64,000 nt of DNA, taken from the NCBI GenBank assembly GCA_933228895.1, contig OW121856.1, forward strand, positions 16,695,805 through 16,759,804, written 5' to 3'. The DNA is from Platycnemis pennipes (taxonomy: Eukaryota > Arthropoda > Insecta > Odonata > Platycnemididae). The translations under genes were made by a program, and so were the position numbers. Below the pieces are notes generated by a model. The model was not told where the DNA came from. It saw only the letters and a program-made list of their open reading frames with translations, and did not search any database. Below are positions 1 through 10,160 of this stretch, piece after piece (within the stretch, counting starts at the first letter, position 1; every line of letters begins with the position of its first letter).

Positions 1-782
1 ACATCGGCTAAAAAACATCGAGTGGTCAATGCTTCGATGTTTATAAAAGTACTCACCACTCACTCATTATTCATCGGCAAAAAACATCGATGTTTCGATG
101 TATCGAGTTTTTATGCCTTCATATCCGAGGTTAGGTATTATCATAGAGGTATTATGTATTAGGTATTATGCATCAGATCACTGTTTTATAATGAAATAAA
201 GATAAATAAACATACTAGAATAAAAAACAAATAACAAAATAAAGTGGGTGTATCTGTTCCCTAAAAATATTCTAAGCTTGGTAGTATAAAAAATCAAATT
301 GAAAAACAGTGGGTTTAAAACGTTTAAACCTCCCAGTATCGGTAAGGATTACTCTTTGCTTAATATGCAGCGACCCCAACATACTCCTGTTATCTTGTAC
401 CACCAAGTTGAGAGCTGATACAATCCTCTCAGAAGGTACTGATGTAGGCATGGCGGATCATGTTCTTGGAAGGCAACACTGGGATGAAAACATGAACGAT
501 TTTATACCTTCACTTGTTTCCCTACACGCGAAAGATAGATGACGTAATCATGGAAGGTTCGTTCGTATTCCTAAAAGGCTTATGATAATCAGAAAAATGA
601 ATTATTAGTCAACCAAAAACATTTATTATACCGCTCGTTTCCTAAAACATAGCTGCGATGTTGAGTGTTTTGAAAACATTGAGTCGATGTTCAATCGATT
701 GTCTTACCACTCGATGTTTTCGATGTATCGGCAAAAAAACATCGAGTAGTCCGATACATCGATGTCGATGTGACATCCCTAG
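1..782 (-). mobile_element. Internally deleted hAT-like DNA transposon (left end outside window)
   Basis: Both ends are rich in ATCGATGT / ACATCGA-type words (1-110 and 655-775), typical hAT subterminal repeats. The right end reads GACATCCCTAG, the complement of a CTAGGGATGTC terminus common in hAT elements. A transposase C-terminus lies between them on the minus strand (317-448). On that strand the 5' terminus is near 782, so most of the coding region has been deleted between the terminus and the C-terminal domain. The matching left terminus must lie before base 1. The 8-bp target duplication would be TTTGTATT (783-790) but cannot be tested without the left flank. Confidence 0.7.
317..500 (-). 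pseudogene. hAT transposase C-terminal (dimerisation) domain remnant
   Basis: On the minus strand, bases 448 down to about 320 read PTSVPSERIVSALNLVV and then RSMLGSLHIKQR. This matches the hAT dimerisation-domain signature (P-T-S-x-P-S-E-R-x-x-S, then R-x-x-L near the C-terminus). In frame just upstream is a stop (458-460). The preceding residues (FIPVLPSKNM, resembling the F-P-x-L segment of hAT) are in another frame, so there is at least one frameshift. Nothing upstream of about base 520 looks like the catalytic DDE part. This is a dead fragment of a transposase that would have joined element ends in the nucleus. Confidence 0.72.
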
Positions 783-1321
783 TTTGTATTACGTTGGTGG
801 CATGAAACAAGTTTTTACTTCATTGCTTCCCCTCTGTTGTGATCGAACAAATGTCCCTGCTAATAGTTGCTATAGCGCTTCAATATTATGGTTGTTTATA
901 AAGAGAATGGAGGAATGTTAAAAAAAAATGGCCAATTCTATGCTAAACATGTGCAGTTTGGATGGAACGACTAGAATTCGGATATACGCTGAGCTATAGG
1001 AGAACTTTACGTGGCAGAGGCGACGATTCTGGTACATGAGATAATTTTGAGGATTTCCCATTCAAATATTTCCAAGGACGTTGATTATATTCATACAAAT
1101 ATTCTTAAAAACTTATACTTTGTGACAAAAGTTTAGTAATCTAACCTTATTTACCATGAAGGCCTGAAAAAGTCACATATCAATTATCATTTTCTCCAGT
1201 TTGAGCTCTAATTCGTTTGAATTTTTGGTCTTACCTTGCACATTTCATAATAGGTCTGGTTAACGCAAATCGTTATTTCATGTTAAATTAAGGTGCTTTC
1301 CATGTAAATCTAAATAACACA
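783..1321. other. No gene seen
   Basis: AT-rich sequence between the hAT end and the first LINE remnant. I see no coding signature, terminal repeat or RNA gene. The short open frames carry no recognisable motif. Confidence 0.5.
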
Positions 1322-1900
1322 CTGTACGCCACCACAATGGTGTATGGTAGGGGTGAATTCAGACCGAATATGCATAGCAAAAAATGCATAAAAAAGGTAC
1401 AGTAATTTTATTCTAGTCTAAACCGTCTAAACCTCAGATAAAAAAGTTGAAATGTCAAAGTAAGCATGCGATAACACGCTGTTGGTTGCGTTAGCTTTAA
1501 GTCATTATACCATTTTCAAGTCATTTTATACACCAAGTCATTTTATACACTAGAATCTATCTATTGGTATTATTTACAGCTTCTCATATCCCTAGTTGTA
1601 CAAGGTAAGAAAATTGTTTTCAATCTATCCGTTCGGCGATTAATTTCTCTAACTTTAGGCAATTATTGTTGTCTAATCCACCATAACAAGATGGATTTTA
1701 CAAAATATTTTTAATGACACCAGTAAAAATAGTACCTCGGAATTTAACAAAGAATTTAAATAAAAACTTCAACCTATGGTCTGGCAATGATTCCCGTTTT
1801 AGTTCATTTAATATGCTGGTTATGCCAATATAGTTATCATATCGTCCCTTTGCAAATCTTACTCGATCATCGCTGTACACACTCCACATCATTACTTAAG
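1322..1900 (-). mobile_element. L2/CR1-like LINE, 5'-truncated copy 1
   Basis: Sense is the minus strand. The RT C-terminal portion (1698-1892) includes FAKGRYDNYIG and ILNELKRESL, collinear with the better copies at 35.8 and 23.8 kb. It is followed by the family's 3' UTR and the terminal GTGGC stem-loop (1330-1360), where the sense tail is degraded. Inside the 3' UTR there is a local triplication of an AAGTCATT-containing unit (1498-1550) not seen in the other copies. Several indels show this is an old copy. Confidence 0.75.
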
Positions 1901-2114
1901 ACTGTTTCATAAGGATTACTTCAACCGTTGTCGAACCTTTCATTTGAAAAATAATTCGCTGGAAGAACGATTAGTTTATAAGAAAATTGACTGTATTTAC
2001 AACCGTGCTGTTCGAAACTCAAAAAATGTTTGACCTAAATTATGAGGGATCAGGGATTAGGAAATTAGGTGGTGCCTATTTAATCCGGTATTTGATAGAA
2101 TCCGTCGTCAATTG

Positions 2115-2862
2115 GGAATATGCACTGTTTTTTATAACTCTTTGAATTTGAAGTTTATTAGCTAAAATGTGCTTGGCGAAAATTTTGCTGAAGAATTAAG
2201 TTGCGTTACAAAGATATTACTCTTTGAAGATTGTACTTTTTCGGTAGCTTAAAACACGACGTCATCGCATGACGTCACGGCACGGTATCACTATGGGCGT
2301 TGTTTATCTGTTTATGCGTGGAAGTAAGTTGTTAAATGAATACTTGGCGATAAAGTATGTATTTATCTCATTTGTTTATTGCAATAAACGATTGTATTTC
2401 GATTTTTATTTACGTAGTATGGATGGTAACGAGCAAATCGTCCATTAATTATCTAATGCCTGTTTAGTGCCCAAGAATTTCTTCTACGTGTATGCAATCG
2501 CTGGTTTTTTTTAAGAAGAACGCCGTCATAAGTGAGTAAACCAAAGGAAATTGTCGGAATGTGCTTTATTAAGTATTTTTTCAGTCATCGTTTCTTTTGA
2601 GAAACGGCTAAAAACCTCAAAACCATATATTCAATCGTTTTCTCTTAAATATAAATGTCTATCTCCGTAGCAATATGGAACCTATACCGTGCAGTGACGT
2701 CTGAAGGCGTTTCAGGTCACGTGACTTTCGTCGATTTTCGGGAACATATTAATATCATTCAATAATCTTTGTGGTGGGCGTAGAAAAGTTTGGCTTACAT
2801 ATTTAAATTGGTGAGAACATTTTGCATCATTAATCTTCGAGAAACAAATTTCATGCATATTC
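2115..2862 (+). repeat. Unclassified ~750-bp interspersed repeat, copy A
   Basis: This segment matches, in inverse orientation, the interval 23075-24345 once the LINE nested there is skipped. Shared blocks run collinearly: ATAACTCTTTGAAT at the start, a GACGTCA-rich centre, TACTTGGCGA, the sequence around 2690-2730 (GTGACGTC...GTCACGTGA), and TTCATGCATATTCC at the end. No open frame or terminal inverted repeat is evident. It is an old non-coding element or internal piece of one, possibly a non-autonomous DNA transposon. Confidence 0.65.
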
Positions 2863-3398
2863 CCCATTCTCGCTCGCACCTGTCTCTATTGCACTCATTC
2901 CCAGAGGCGACAACGCCCTCTCAGAAATCGGATCGCGCTTGCCATCGAATCATAGCCCTCTCTGCATTCCCTGTGTAGGAAACGCATCCATCCCTACCCT
3001 CGAAAACTTTCCTGTTGCCCCTTTTATTTTTAGCAGGAAAACGCGCACGCGTTTCGCAATTGTTTCCTCGCGCGCAATTGCGCTCGGGAGCCCACTTTGA
3101 TTTGGGTGGAGAGAGAGCGTTTGGATTGCGTCGTAGACCGCGTAGAATTGCAGAGTGAGGGAAAGAGGAACGCTTAACTGCATGAGTTGATAGCGCGTCT
3201 CGCGATATTTCAGGAAATGCAATACGGCTCTTCGTTCCAATGGGATGGCAATAATGCTTTAGTGCCGTCATTCAGCGAGTGCTCACTGCTCGGGCAGAAA
3301 ATGCACACTCGGGCGGTGCTTTTAACGGAATGATTTATAAAAAACATCAACTAATTCTCATAAAGTTCATGCTATACACGGAAAATGTACAGTAAAAA
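2863..3398. other. GC-richer stretch, no gene recognised
   Basis: Bases 2870-3330 are noticeably richer in GC and CpG than the neighbours, and several overlapping short frames exist on the minus strand (2921-3271). None has a recognisable domain, and the overlap of frames is what CpG-rich sequence gives by chance. A host regulatory or exonic segment cannot be excluded. Confidence 0.3.
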
Positions 3399-3446
3399 CT
3401 TGGAGACCTGTTATCCCTATCTATATATAGATAATAGGTCTCCAAG
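3399..3446. repeat. Hairpin / perfect-ended palindrome
   Basis: The 16-base arms (3399-3414 and 3431-3446, beginning CTTGGAGACCT) are complementary except for one G/A difference. They enclose a 16-base loop that contains CTATATATAG. Purpose unknown. Confidence 0.75.
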
Positions 3447-3466
3447 ACTAATTTAACACCTAATAA

Positions 3467-3754
3467 GACACCTGATCATCTCTACTGTTTGTAAGGGAAA
3501 TAAAAATTGCAAAAAACTCAGGAAGAAAATATCCTTAATTTAAAAGAGAATATTCGCACATGGCACAAAATATTAATCGAAAATATTGAGTTTTCAGTTT
3601 AATAGATATGCAATGCAGTCTTGAAAAAACGTTTATCTACATGTGTTGAGACTCAATTATACGTATTATTAAACTCCATGTCTGTAAGGTAAATATTTCA
3701 ACGTGTGTTTCTACGAAGAGAGCGTTTAAATATTACTTGCATCTCCACGTTATA
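3467..3754. repeat. 288-bp direct repeat, copy 1
   Basis: Aligns without any gap to 4947-5234 at a constant offset of 1480 bp. I count about ten substitutions, all in the first ~155 bases; the remaining ~130 bases are identical. The two copies flank 1.19 kb of LINE tail fragments. They do not begin TG or end CA, so they are not obvious LTRs. Confidence 0.9.
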
Positions 3755-3830
3755 CGTATCTACGACATACCCTGCAAGCCACCTGGAGGGTGTGTGGCAG
3801 GAGGTGCACTCACACCATGAACAGTGACAC
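3755..3830 (-). mobile_element. L2-like LINE 3' tail fragment
   Basis: Minus-strand 3' end of the L2-like family: a degraded tail, then CATACCCTGCAAGCCACC and the GTGTGTGGCAG stem partner. Only the terminal stem-loop region is left, with no coding part. Confidence 0.6.
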
Positions 3831-4009
3831 AAGAAACAAAAATGAACTACACAAAAATAACACCACAGATTTAAAAGTAATTGGTTGATAATCATTTATT
3901 GACATATGCCGATCATGATTGACTAGCACAAGTTTTCTTCGCCGATAAACACAACTTTCGGATATATTTGACGAATGGAGATTTGATAATATACAGGTAA
4001 ATCCGATTG

Positions 4010-4160
4010 ATATCCGGCAAGCCACCGCAAGGTGGTGTGGCAGGGTGAGAATTATCACCTACCAAGCATGCATTTGGAGTCGGAGAGAACTTAATTTACA
4101 CTTACCATCATGCAAGTATACAAAAATACTAGTCCACGCATGCACTAGTTACATACAACT
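4010..4160 (-). mobile_element. L2-like LINE 3' tail fragment
   Basis: Contains GGCAAGCCACC, GTGGTGTGGCAG and the diagnostic GAGAATTATCACC plus AAGCATGCA words of the family's 3' UTR on the minus strand. No RT sequence remains. Confidence 0.55.
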
Positions 4161-4289
4161 GAGAGGTACAGTGCTATCGCTTTGTGGAAAATATATGCAT
4201 TCATGAGGTACGTGAACTTTTAGCTATAAATGACACTGACGGGAACTGATAATGCACACTCTGGCTCCACACAAGATCTGCAGCTACAC

Positions 4290-4322
4290 ATTCTCAAATT
4301 GGCTTGCAGGGTAGTTAATGGA
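4290..4322 (+). mobile_element. L2-like LINE terminal scrap, plus orientation
   Basis: GGCTTGCAGGGTA (4301-4313) is the sense end of the family stem-loop. It lies 28 bases from the same word in the opposite orientation. Confidence 0.45.
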
Positions 4323-4324
4323 TG

Positions 4325-4375
4325 GATATACATCTACGCAATACCCTGCAAGCCACCATAAATATGTGTATGTTT
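4325..4375 (-). mobile_element. L2-like LINE 3' tail fragment
   Basis: ACATCTACGCAATACCCTGC and AAGCCACCATAAA are the antisense tail and stem of the family. With the plus-strand scrap at 4301-4313 it forms a perfect 13-base inverted repeat (4342-4354 pairs with 4301-4313). Confidence 0.6.
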
Positions 4376-4946
4376 AAATATAAGACATGTACTACCGTCT
4401 CGTTCACATTAATGCTGTTTATAGTTATATTACCAGTGGAACGGTTGAATTCAAGAAATTGCATTTTTTCGAATTTGCCTATGATCAAAGCCCTTTGTAG
4501 CAAGGAAGGAATTTTAAAAAGAACATCTATTTCTCAAGAGTGCGAAATATTAAAAGACAAAAATTACATTTACTTAAAATATACTCACTACCTATTCTTG
4601 ATAGTTGGAAGATATATTGTTTACCTCATCCTCTACACCGTTCAAATGTCTTCCTCACAACGTGTTCTATAGAATACGTATTATCTTTATTGGAATTTGA
4701 AAAGTATTTTCAATTTATACGACAACTAATTTATATAGTGTACCTATTCCTTAATTAAAATGCCTAGACTGCTGTTATACATTGCTTCTCCCACATTTTG
4801 CAGAAATACCTACCTGCAGTCCTCAAATTTTAACTTACGTTTATTTCCACCTGTGACTATTAATTGGAAGAGGTGAATTGTATAACATTTGCACAGTTGT
4901 TTAATAATAGAATGCATTCATTTACTTTTATCATTACTTACATATC
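4376..4946. other. No gene seen
   Basis: AT-rich sequence inside the 288-bp duplication. The open frames at 4322-4758 overlap in several phases and carry no recognisable motif. Confidence 0.45.
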
Positions 4947-5234
4947 GACACCTGATTGTCTCTACTGTTTGTAAGGGAAATAAAAATCGCAAAAAACTTA
5001 GGAAGAAAATATCCTTAAATTTCAAGGGAATATTCGCACATGGCACAAAATATTAATCGAAAATATCGAGTTTTCAGTTTAATAGATTTGCAATGCAGTC
5101 TTGAAAAAACGTTTATCTACATGTGTTGAGACTCAATTATACGTATTATTAAACTCCATGTCTGTAAGGTAAATATTTCAACGTGTGTTTCTACGAAGAG
5201 AGCGTTTAAATATTACTTGCATCTCCACGTTATA
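4947..5234. repeat. 288-bp direct repeat, copy 2
   Basis: Gap-free partner of 3467-3754, about 96% identical by eye. It ends at the same TTATA, after which the two loci diverge completely. Confidence 0.9.
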
Positions 5235-5573
5235 TAAAAGATAAACATTGATTTATACATACGCGAAAAATAATACGAACGGTACACGAGTTGTCTTTCA
5301 TTACCAGTCGTGGTCTTTGAGCGCGGAGGTCGTTGTAGAAGGCAATAAAACATAGACAACTTTTTAATTATGGCTGAGTAGGTCTTCAATTAAAATACGG
5401 AATCATTGGGGAAACAAACTCATTAAATAAGAGATAAACGATGGAAAGTATTTATTTTACCATTCTAAATGTCTATTAACACATAAAAAATATTATGAAA
5501 TGCTTAAAGTTTATCTTTTGAGAGACAGCAGTAGCACGTAATGCGAATATTTAGATTTCTTTTATGGATCTAT
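5235..5573. other. No gene seen
   Basis: AT-rich spacer between the 288-bp repeat and the RTE-like insertion. Nothing recognisable. Confidence 0.45.
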
Positions 5574-5584
5574 ACTACCTTCAT

Positions 5585-5891
5585 CGACCGAGGGACAAGC
5601 GAAGAAGTATTAAGAAGAGAAAGAGAAAAGAGATACCAGCTGATAGCTCTAAAAAGAATACAGGAAAACTTAATGGGCCATATCTTAAGACACGATGGCC
5701 TGATGAAGACAATCGTCGAGGGAAAAGTGAGCGGGAAGAATGGAAAAGGCAGGCCTCGTATGATATACATGGAGCAAGTTGTGAAGGATGTAAAAGAGAG
5801 GAGATACGTCAATATGAAGAAGTTGGCCGATAGAAGAATCGAGTGGAGGACTGCGTCAAACCGATCCTAAGATTGTTAACCGATGATGATG
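5585..5891 (+). mobile_element. RTE-like LINE, 5'-truncated insertion
   Basis: Encodes the last ~90 residues of an endonuclease-reverse transcriptase: GHILRHDGLMKTIVEGK, GKGRPRM, and a C-terminal LADRRIEWR. It ends with a decayed CAATCCTAGGATTG-type palindrome and a short GATGATGAT tail. The frame from 5541 is open to 5870, but its first ~15 residues are flanking sequence. Homologous copies lie at 39642-40113 (minus) and 59591-59770 (plus). A probable 11-base target duplication, ACTACCTTCAT (5574-5584) and ACTGCCTTCAT (5892-5902), brackets it. I assign RTE from the tail and protein type; the clade is not proven. Confidence 0.8.
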
Positions 5892-5902
5892 ACTGCCTTC
5901 AT

Positions 5903-6530
5903 GTTATCACAAGATATTTTCTAGAAACGTGCAGAAGATATTTTGAGAAAATATTAGGGATTTATTATTTGTCAATAATGCGTTGAATTAAGTTCTTTCA
6001 TAACAATTGTAGTTCAGTATATGCTCTGTACATATTGAGTGTAAAGCATTTTCACATACATGGTTAAATTTTGATTTTGTTAATTTCTTTTCACTGGCAT
6101 AGATGTCCACAAATCATATGGGATAACTGTGAATGAAGCATATTTTTGGAATATCCTCGTGAGACTATAGCAATGTCAATGAATTGCACCTGTGGGAAAA
6201 ACAGTTATGAACACATAAATGCTACACAATCACTAATCTATAAGATTCGTAATTTCAGCTTTAAGCATTATTTGAGTTATGCAAATTATAATACCCACAT
6301 AGTCTCCCAACATGAGACATGTGACTTTTTATCCTTACAAAATTTTAAAATTGATCTGCAAATGAGCCAAATTCAAACTACAGACAACATTTAGAATAAT
6401 GTTAAGTAAAGATCTTTCTGAGGGTCGGTCTTTCGGTGAGAGTGGAGCTCACGAAATACTGATTGAGATGAACGGCATGTGACATTCATACGTCAGGGGG
6501 AGAATGGACTGTTACTTTTCCTGTTACGCC
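5903..6530. other. No gene seen
   Basis: AT-rich spacer without a recognisable feature. Confidence 0.45.
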
Positions 6531-6640
6531 AGTGGTTTCCATGATAATAACCACACCTCGAAACATGCCCAAATGTCACTCCAGGAATTCAAACCCCGAA
6601 CCTCCGGTTAGCAGCCAAACACTTTACTCTGTACCGATCC
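6531..6640 (-). mobile_element. tRNA-derived SINE head (candidate)
   Basis: On the minus strand a B-box-like GGTTTGAATTCC (complement of 6582-6596) follows an A-box-like TAAAGTGTTTGGCTGCT with tRNA-like spacing. No CCA end or intact cloverleaf is present, so this is a SINE head rather than a tRNA gene. The body differs from the SINE at 38.0 kb. Confidence 0.45.
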
Positions 6641-6734
6641 TCAAGTATATCACGAAGAAAAATTTGAAAGTGGTATCGGATGTAGGCTTCAGACAATGCT
6701 GTAGCCCAAGGTGACTACAACAGGCTATGCCTAG

Positions 6735-6806
6735 GGTGCTTTCGATTTGCGGCTACAGCCGGCGATAGACGGCGATAGACGGCGATCCAGCTAAATCGAA
6801 AGCGCC
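6735..6806. repeat. Small foldback with three tandem 10-mers
   Basis: GGTGCTTTCGATTT (6735-6748) is complementary, with one mismatch, to AAATCGAAAGCGCC (6793-6806). Between them are two copies and a third partial copy of GGCGATAGAC (6761-6786). The ends resemble short TIRs of the GGGTGCTTTCGATTT kind seen in arthropod MITEs. A related GGCTATCGCC word at 7222-7232 may mark the far end of a ~500-bp element, but that is inference. Confidence 0.55.
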
Positions 6807-8600
6807 GCGGCATGGCGGCATGCCGGTGACTCTCTGCTTTAGGAGAGCTGAACAGATGAAAAGCTATTGGCGTATTATGACGTCACGTCAACCAATGTAA
6901 CAACAAAGTATCAACAATATTTTTTTGTAAACACGCAGACACAGGAAATGTATTCTACGGCATTTATCAATCAGAACCCCAAAAATCCTGTTATGGCATT
7001 CCACTAACATACGAAAATAATTAATAAAATTAATCACAGTACCTTTTACCGAGCAAAATTGGTGAATTGGTTGGCTGATTCAAACTTTACCGGACGATTC
7101 CCTTCGTTGCTACTTTCCCCTCAAATTCCCTAAACTGACTGCGCAAGCGCGAAAAGCCGGTGCCAGCTGTGTATCATTTCATTTGCATCCTGGCGATCAA
7201 CTGCTCCTGCGTTCGATAATCGGCTATCGCCGTGCCTAAATGAAAATCACCCTTATTATAGTCACCTTGGCTGTAGTTAGCATTCTTAAGGTCGTCATGG
7301 TGGCCAAAAGTTGGCAACTAGTAGGGTTTAATGAAAATGTAAACCTTTATCTATTAAGTCACTATTTCTCTGCCACAGCTCACGTTTATGGTTTAACAGT
7401 AAAGGAAATTGCCGCGGATAATTAATGAATGTCTTGCGCTATGTGGGATAGATGTGTTTTAAGGGAAAGGCCGTTGTCCCGTCCGGACTTCCTCGTCGAG
7501 CGCGGTCAGTGGTTGCGAGCCATAGTAGGCGAGAATGAAGCATCGTTTCTCTTCCACGACGAATCTCTTCACTCGTTCTTCTTGTGGTTTTTCATAGCCA
7601 TCGCGGTGGCTGATTATGTGTAATGGACGCTGGAGAGATGGGAGAGGGGGATGGCGACAGGACTGTGTGATCGATGGCTGAGACACCGCTGTATCTCAGG
7701 TCCACTTTACTCAAAATAAGACCCTCAAGCCTCAGGACGTATCCAATTCGCCGTCCGATGAAAAATGAAGGAATGATGGCTTAAGACGGACGTGAAGGAA
7801 AGACTAGAGTAAGAAAAGCAGCTATTGAAAGCGGAGAGTACAGCAAAGATCCTAATTCAAGTTGTTCTAAGTTTGACAACTTCCTAAATTCAATGTGCTG
7901 AAAAAGAATGAGAATGTAATCTTTCAAACTATTGCATATTATATGGCTAATAAATCCACAATGGGCATGGTAATGAAAGTAATGTACAAAATAACGTCTA
8001 CATAAACATCATCAATATCAGATACAACAAATAGGAACCAATTGGCATATTTATAGACGATGAAAAAGTAACTAATTTTAGCAAAATTTAAAAATTATTT
8101 TCTGTTAAACTGCCCGATAAGATGTTTTTAACCGATGCCAGCTATTAATCTATGACACGTCCACAAACTGAGCTTAGTGTATCGTCTATGCCCTACTTTT
8201 GTTAAATACTACCACCCAACTGATAAGCCAATTGACATAAGGCACTAAAATTGTTTGCGTTTTTTCTCTAACCAAACAATCGACAAAAAATCAAATATTG
8301 GCTGGTATTAGTAATAAAAGTCACCATTATTCTATACTTAAACAATCATGTAAACAAATAAAAGAGTGCAGTAAAACAGAAAATATTTTAACTTTTGCAA
8401 TATTCGATTCACAATTGAAAAAAAACGATGCCTACGAAATCCCTCGAACTTCCTCTATCAATCACACAGGCCTTTATTTACGTTCTATATGTCACCTGTA
8501 ATTTGCGCCATCATAGGAGAGATAATACCAACATCTGATTATATTTTTAAACTCTATGGCTTTAGCGCTTTGTCATTTTATAGTATATGTGATAAAAGAA
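6807..8600. other. No gene recognised
   Basis: Contains short frames at 7240-7425 (a hydrophobic N-terminus) and 7429-7623 with no known domain. Nothing in this stretch supports a gene model. Parts of 6807-7240 may be the interior of a MITE. Confidence 0.4.
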
Positions 8601-9640
8601 CAGCTGTAAGAAGTAATTGAGAAATTGAAGGGAAGGAAAAATCTAACAGTCATGGGAGATTGGAATACGGTAGTCGAAGATATAAATGTCAAAATTGGGG
8701 TAGGCGTGAGTAATAACTGGGGACAAGAAATGACCGAGACGAGAAAGAATGTTGATTTATGCCAGAAGACAAATTTAATAATCACTCACACGTGGTAGTG
8801 TTCAGCAACAGAGAAGTATGCTCATAAAGAAAATGCAGGCGGGTACAGGGAGACGCGTAATATATTATATGACGGCTAGAAAAATTATTAGAAACTCGCG
8901 CAATTTTCTGTTCGCATATGCAAACTTAGACCATACCTTAGTGGTGATGAAATTGGCTTGAAATGGTTAAAAAGAGGAGGGAAAATAAAGAAGTGGGACA
9001 GAACAGAATGGAGGGAATATTAGAAGTTGGTAAGCAGATGCATAAAGGAAGAGGAGGAAATAGGAACAGGAAGGCTGAGAATTAACAAAGATAAGCAGAG
9101 CAGCTGAGGAAAAAAATTCAACAAAAGACGATAGAAGGATAAATAAATGGGGCAACAGAAAAAATTATGGAGAAAATGGAGCAGAAAAATATATGTAAAG
9201 AGGTTAAAACATAGCAAGGTGGAAGAATATGCGAGGAAATAAACAATACATTTAGGAGATAAAAAAGTGGAGTGAGAAAGAAGTGGAAAAATAGTCAAGT
9301 CAATAACAAGTGAATGATTCCTCAAGTCAAACAAATGATTCCTCTTTTAGTCATTGTCCAAGTCCGCAGCCTATACAGAAAGTTTGGAATAAGCTGTAGG
9401 AGTGATGTAAGTATGTAGAAGATAAGGCTTTCAGACAGCCGCGTAGGTGCTTAAGGAAGGTTGATGAGGTGAGAAATGGAAGCTGTGGGATATTAGGAGG
9501 AGATAGAATAGGCGGGCATTAAAGGAGATGGTTTACTTGAACCGTTAAAGAGGGTAAAATATTTGGAAAGAGAGGGATATCAATAGCGTTTTGATATCCT
9601 TGGCAGAACAGGCTTAAAAACAAGTAAAAAAGCGTCGGAA
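8601..9640 (+). pseudogene. RTE-like LINE APE-endonuclease and linker, heavily decayed
   Basis: Plus-strand translation around 8615-8795 gives LKGRKNLTVMGDWN (the G-D-W/F-N motif of APE endonucleases), then NVDLCQKTNLIITHTW, then GGYRETRNILYDG (the GGYR...IDYIL region). About 100 bases on, a lysine-rich linker (LKRGGKIKKWDRTEW) follows, as in endonuclease-reverse transcriptases of this type. Many stops and frameshifts are present and the polymerase domain is absent or unreadable. In a live element the endonuclease nicks genomic target DNA to prime reverse transcription. It is the same general family as the 3' ends at 5.6, 39.6 and 59.6 kb. The 3' limit is uncertain. Confidence 0.72.
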
Positions 9641-9736
9641 AATAAGGATTCCCAAGTGTTCATAGAGATTAAGGGTGGCCCTTGAAAACCTTGATCGGAA
9701 GATTCCTGAAAATTCTAATGTCTCCATAATGGGGGT

Positions 9737-10160
9737 GTTTACTCGGAACCGAAATCTTGTGCACGAAATTGTTAGATGGAAACAAAAAAGAATAGTGAAA
9801 AAATTAATCTTCTAACCACAACCATTCACTCATAAATCAAAAATTTTAATAAGCAAAAGGTGACGCCCACCGAAAAAGCTACTTTGATAACATTAACGTC
9901 ATTTTCATCCCGTCCTTGATTGCTCTTATGGGAAGGGGAGGGAACGCAGGGGGATTCTCGGAAGGTCTGCTCGCACAGATCCTGTCGCAATCGCTCCCAT
10001 AAGGGGAGCCAGATGTGTCCCCCCCTTAGCGATAAGGCAAAGTAGCTTCGCGGGCTCAGTTGTGATTGGACGAAGTCAATATACGTCAGAGGTTGCACCA
10101 CACCCACTTTTCCGAAAGGGTTAAAAACATCAGTTTTTCGCCGCCTATAACTCGAGAAAT
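9737..10160 (-). repeat. Unclassified ~430-bp repeat family X, copy 1
   Basis: The reverse complement aligns end to end with 50549-50970. Shared blocks include CCCTTTCGG, GACTTCGTCCAATCACAAC, GCGACAGGATCTGTGC, CAGTCAAGGACGGG (variant CAATCAAGGACGGG), GTGGGCGTCACCTTTTG and TTTCGGTTCC. A short frame (9826-10107) covers much of it, but the partner's frame is not conserved, so it is probably not protein coding. It is CpG-richer than its surroundings. Confidence 0.75.

Noticed and set aside
2921..3271. 116-codon minus-strand frame in GC-rich sequence
   Set aside because: A second long frame overlaps it in another phase and no domain or codon signal is visible; composition alone explains it.
3467..5234. 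LTR retrotransposon with 288-bp LTRs
   Set aside because: No TG...CA ends, primer-binding site, polypurine tract or gag/pol similarity; the interior is LINE tails.
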